Source of the DNA: Struthio camelus
Taxonomy: Eukaryota > Chordata > Aves > Struthioniformes > Struthionidae
DNA length: 64,000 bases
Assembly: GCF_040807025.1 (NCBI RefSeq)
Contig: NC_090982.1
Coordinates: 48,281,112-48,345,111, forward strand
Direction of reading: 5' to 3'
A program made the position numbers and the translations under genes. The notes under the pieces are model-generated. The model was not told the origin of the DNA and did no database searches. It was given only the letters and a program-made list of their open reading frames with translations. This document shows positions 61,701 to 64,000 of this stretch, piece by piece (position 1 is the first letter of the stretch; the number at the start of each line of letters is the position of its first letter).

Positions 61701-64000
61701 TTTGCTTTGGGATTTTGAAACAGCTGTGTCATCTCTTATGGCAAAGAGATTCTGCATCTATATTCCTTAATTCTAGCAGACAATATAATGTCTACAAGCC
61801 TTTCCACTAAAAAGGACAGATATCAAGCTTAACCACTACGTTGTCTCAATTTATCATTTATGTAATCTGTCCATTTTTCATCGTTTATCCTCTGCTATCT
61901 AAAGTGTTCTCTTCATTTCATGGATTGTGATTGATAAATGGAATGAGCTCCTGATCACTGCAGATCAAAGTATGCCTAGCAAATGTCATGACTGCTCAGG
62001 TTGAAAATATCTTGTTCATTACACAGTTAAACAGCTTTTTCATTTTAATTTAACTTCATTTGTATTTCCTCTTGGTCTGTATGGACTATCCAATTTTAGA
62101 GATGTAACTATGTGCTATGTTGTATGGAGGTGGTTATTACTAGCCCTTTGTGGTTTTTTTCTGCCCCAAAAAGCTATAATAAATCCTGTTCACCTATGTT
62201 TTGAGGTTATTGCTCACAGGTAAGTTATAATAGTCAAAGATGATGGATATCTGACTTCTGTTTCCTGTCTCAGAGACAATTGCTTCCTGATATAATGTGC
62301 TAAGTTGAAAGATCATTTATGAAGTAACCTTGAGATGGTAAGAATGCAATTCTTTTATATTTTACCTTTTACTGTCAGGTAGGTGTCCGTTCTGCCTCCC
62401 ATAAGACCATGCAAATAAGTTGGCAAAGACAAAAATACTCTTAGGAGCCACATTGCTCTACCTGGCTGAGTCACAGTTACAATTCCCAATGACAGAAATG
62501 AGGTTTGTATTTAAAATGTCTTGATTACCACGTGCTTGACAATATATTTCTTAGATTTGGCAGATGTGTGGAGCTTACTTTTTCTGCTGGGTTTTTATAT
62601 ACTTCCTTTTAAATCTGAGCTTAAATTGTATGTAAATGCCTCTGTCGTCTAAAATGTTTCCCATAAAAAGTGATTTTGAAACAAACACCTTGGGTCATAA
62701 CTAGAATAAGTGAGAAAGAGGGAACTACTCCAGAGCAACTACTAATGGTTAGCTCAAACTTAAGGGCAAATAAACTGCCTGCCTTCCTTTGCAGAGGTGA
62801 GAGAGAAATAGCATAACTGACTGAGCGCCATCTTTCTGCTTCTCACTACTTCCTGTTCAGAGGGTATTCACAAGTAGCTGGTATGGAAAGATAAATGAGA
62901 TGAAGTGGTTTTTTGTTTGTTTGTAATTGCTTTAGCTTTTGGGGAACTTTTGTTAAACACACAAAAGATAGATCATTGCAGATCAAAGCAATGTTAAATG
63001 CATGAAACAGTCTGAGTGAGTAAGAAGTTAAGTTCTCAAGTATGCTGAAGCTGTACTTGACAGGATAGGGAGCCCACTGAGACTACCTGAAACAGCCACT
63101 AGGCCTTTGAAATAAGAGTAGGGAATCTGCTTTATAATTTCAGTGGAGCTTACACCTGTAGGAGATCAGCTGCAGTTGTTATTAGATCCCCTGCACCTCC
63201 AGCCATCCTCCATATGTCTACCTTTATTCTTACCTGTGCTACTGAAAGGCCAAACAAAATGAAAATTGAGGTTCCCCTTGCATGAGGAAAATTGTCCTGT
63301 AGAAACTGTCTGACTTGAGTCCATTTTTCATTGTTTGCCTACTTCAGAGCGCCTAAAATAAGGGAATCCAGCCGACAGATTTTGTAAGAACAGCCAGTCT
63401 GTTTAACAGACTGCCAGATTTTTACATGGATTCTGTATTTTGTTTTTCATTTTCTTTTTTCACCAAAAGAAAGTTGGGTCAAAAAATCAGTGGATCTGTC
63501 AGTCCTGTTTTTAAAGATTAGTTTTACTGGATACAGCCTTCCAATTTAATCATATTAAATAAATTGGAGGGATGTTAAACACAGCTGTAGACGGCATCAC
63601 ATTGCAAAGGCCTTGTGTGTTTACCAGCAAATCTCTAGGGTTGTACGTAAAAGCTTTGGCTTGTTAGTTTTCAATTGGTTTTGGGGGGGGGGTCTTGTTT
63701 TTGTTTTGTTTGAATATTCTGCTTATGTGAACTCTACTGAAAATGAATGTGTGACCTTCTTGGGACATATTTGCATTTTAAATACTGTTTGGTATATCAA
63801 TTTTTGGTAATAGTCAACAATTCCTGCTGAAGTGCCATTCATAGCTCAAGGTTTCTGAAAATCATCCCCCTCTTTCTGTTTAGCTTAAAAAGCTGAGTTA
63901 CTTTTTCTGTCTCAGTAGAAGCCTAAGTACTTTTTTCATACCTCAACAAGCCCTTGACCAATAATGCCTGTATGTGTACCTTGTAAACAGTCACATCCTC
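58760..64000. other. Non-coding AT-rich sequence
   Basis: No supported gene. A 20-bp phrase (gagtccaaaggcattttgga) recurs in altered form 31 bases on at 60,684-60,734. A run of 10 G lies at 63,683-63,692. Isolated short frames show no motifs. Confidence 0.5.

Noticed and set aside
1..64000. tRNA, rRNA, snRNA genes, CRISPR arrays, replication origins
   Set aside because: No cloverleaf with A/B boxes, no spaced identical repeats and no other diagnostic structure noticed by eye; structured RNA would need a covariance-model search.

Overview
The window looks like avian (at least archosaur) nuclear DNA: AT-rich non-coding sequence, a single strong CpG island, CR1 LINE copies ending in the ATTCTGTG octamer typical of bird CR1, a retroviral-type solo LTR, and worn L2/MIR-like fragments shared by amniotes. 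There are no operons, CRISPR arrays or RNA genes that I can recognise. Most long reading frames are shadows or parts of repeats.

Layout. 1-9.6 kb: mostly intronic or intergenic sequence with an old antisense CR1 relic (about 1.3-2.03 kb) and several short minus-strand segments that look like coding exons because acceptor, open frame and donor agree (2,621-2,711; 3,832-3,900; less surely 4,894-4,945, 6,032-6,130 and 7,339-7,393). 9.64-10.72 kb: CpG island with CCAAT, GC and CACGTG boxes in both directions, read here as a bidirectional promoter. 11.1-12.9 kb: a plus-strand chain of four exon-like blocks that keeps one open frame of about 102 codons; I do not recognise the product. 12.9-39.3 kb: non-coding, with L2/MIR-like relics (15.3, 30.4-30.8, 31.8 kb), a solo LTR with a perfect 5-bp target duplication (20,435-21,100), an antisense CR1 relic (21.18-21.83 kb) and a short young CR1 (29,234-29,417).

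39.32-43.54 kb: the clearest object in the window, a nearly full-length plus-strand CR1 retrotransposon. ORF1 (zinc-binding region plus SGNH esterase) and ORF2 (APE endonuclease plus reverse transcriptase) are both recognisable and both broken: each by a frameshift and by TGA codons, and ORF2 also by a 126-bp in-frame tandem duplication. 43.5-64 kb: AT-rich sequence without a supportable gene, with one LTR-like block near 58.3-58.75 kb.

How the parts relate: the CpG island probably starts two divergent transcripts, one to the left (exon candidates on the minus strand) and one to the right (the small four-exon model). The retroelements are later insertions in introns or intergenic DNA. I found no sign of an undescribed multi-gene system. 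The observations most worth checking are the two unidentified spliced genes, the tandemly duplicated CR1 and the exon-like duplication at 12.77/14.15 kb. All similarity statements are from reading by eye and from memory of repeat families; none was computed.
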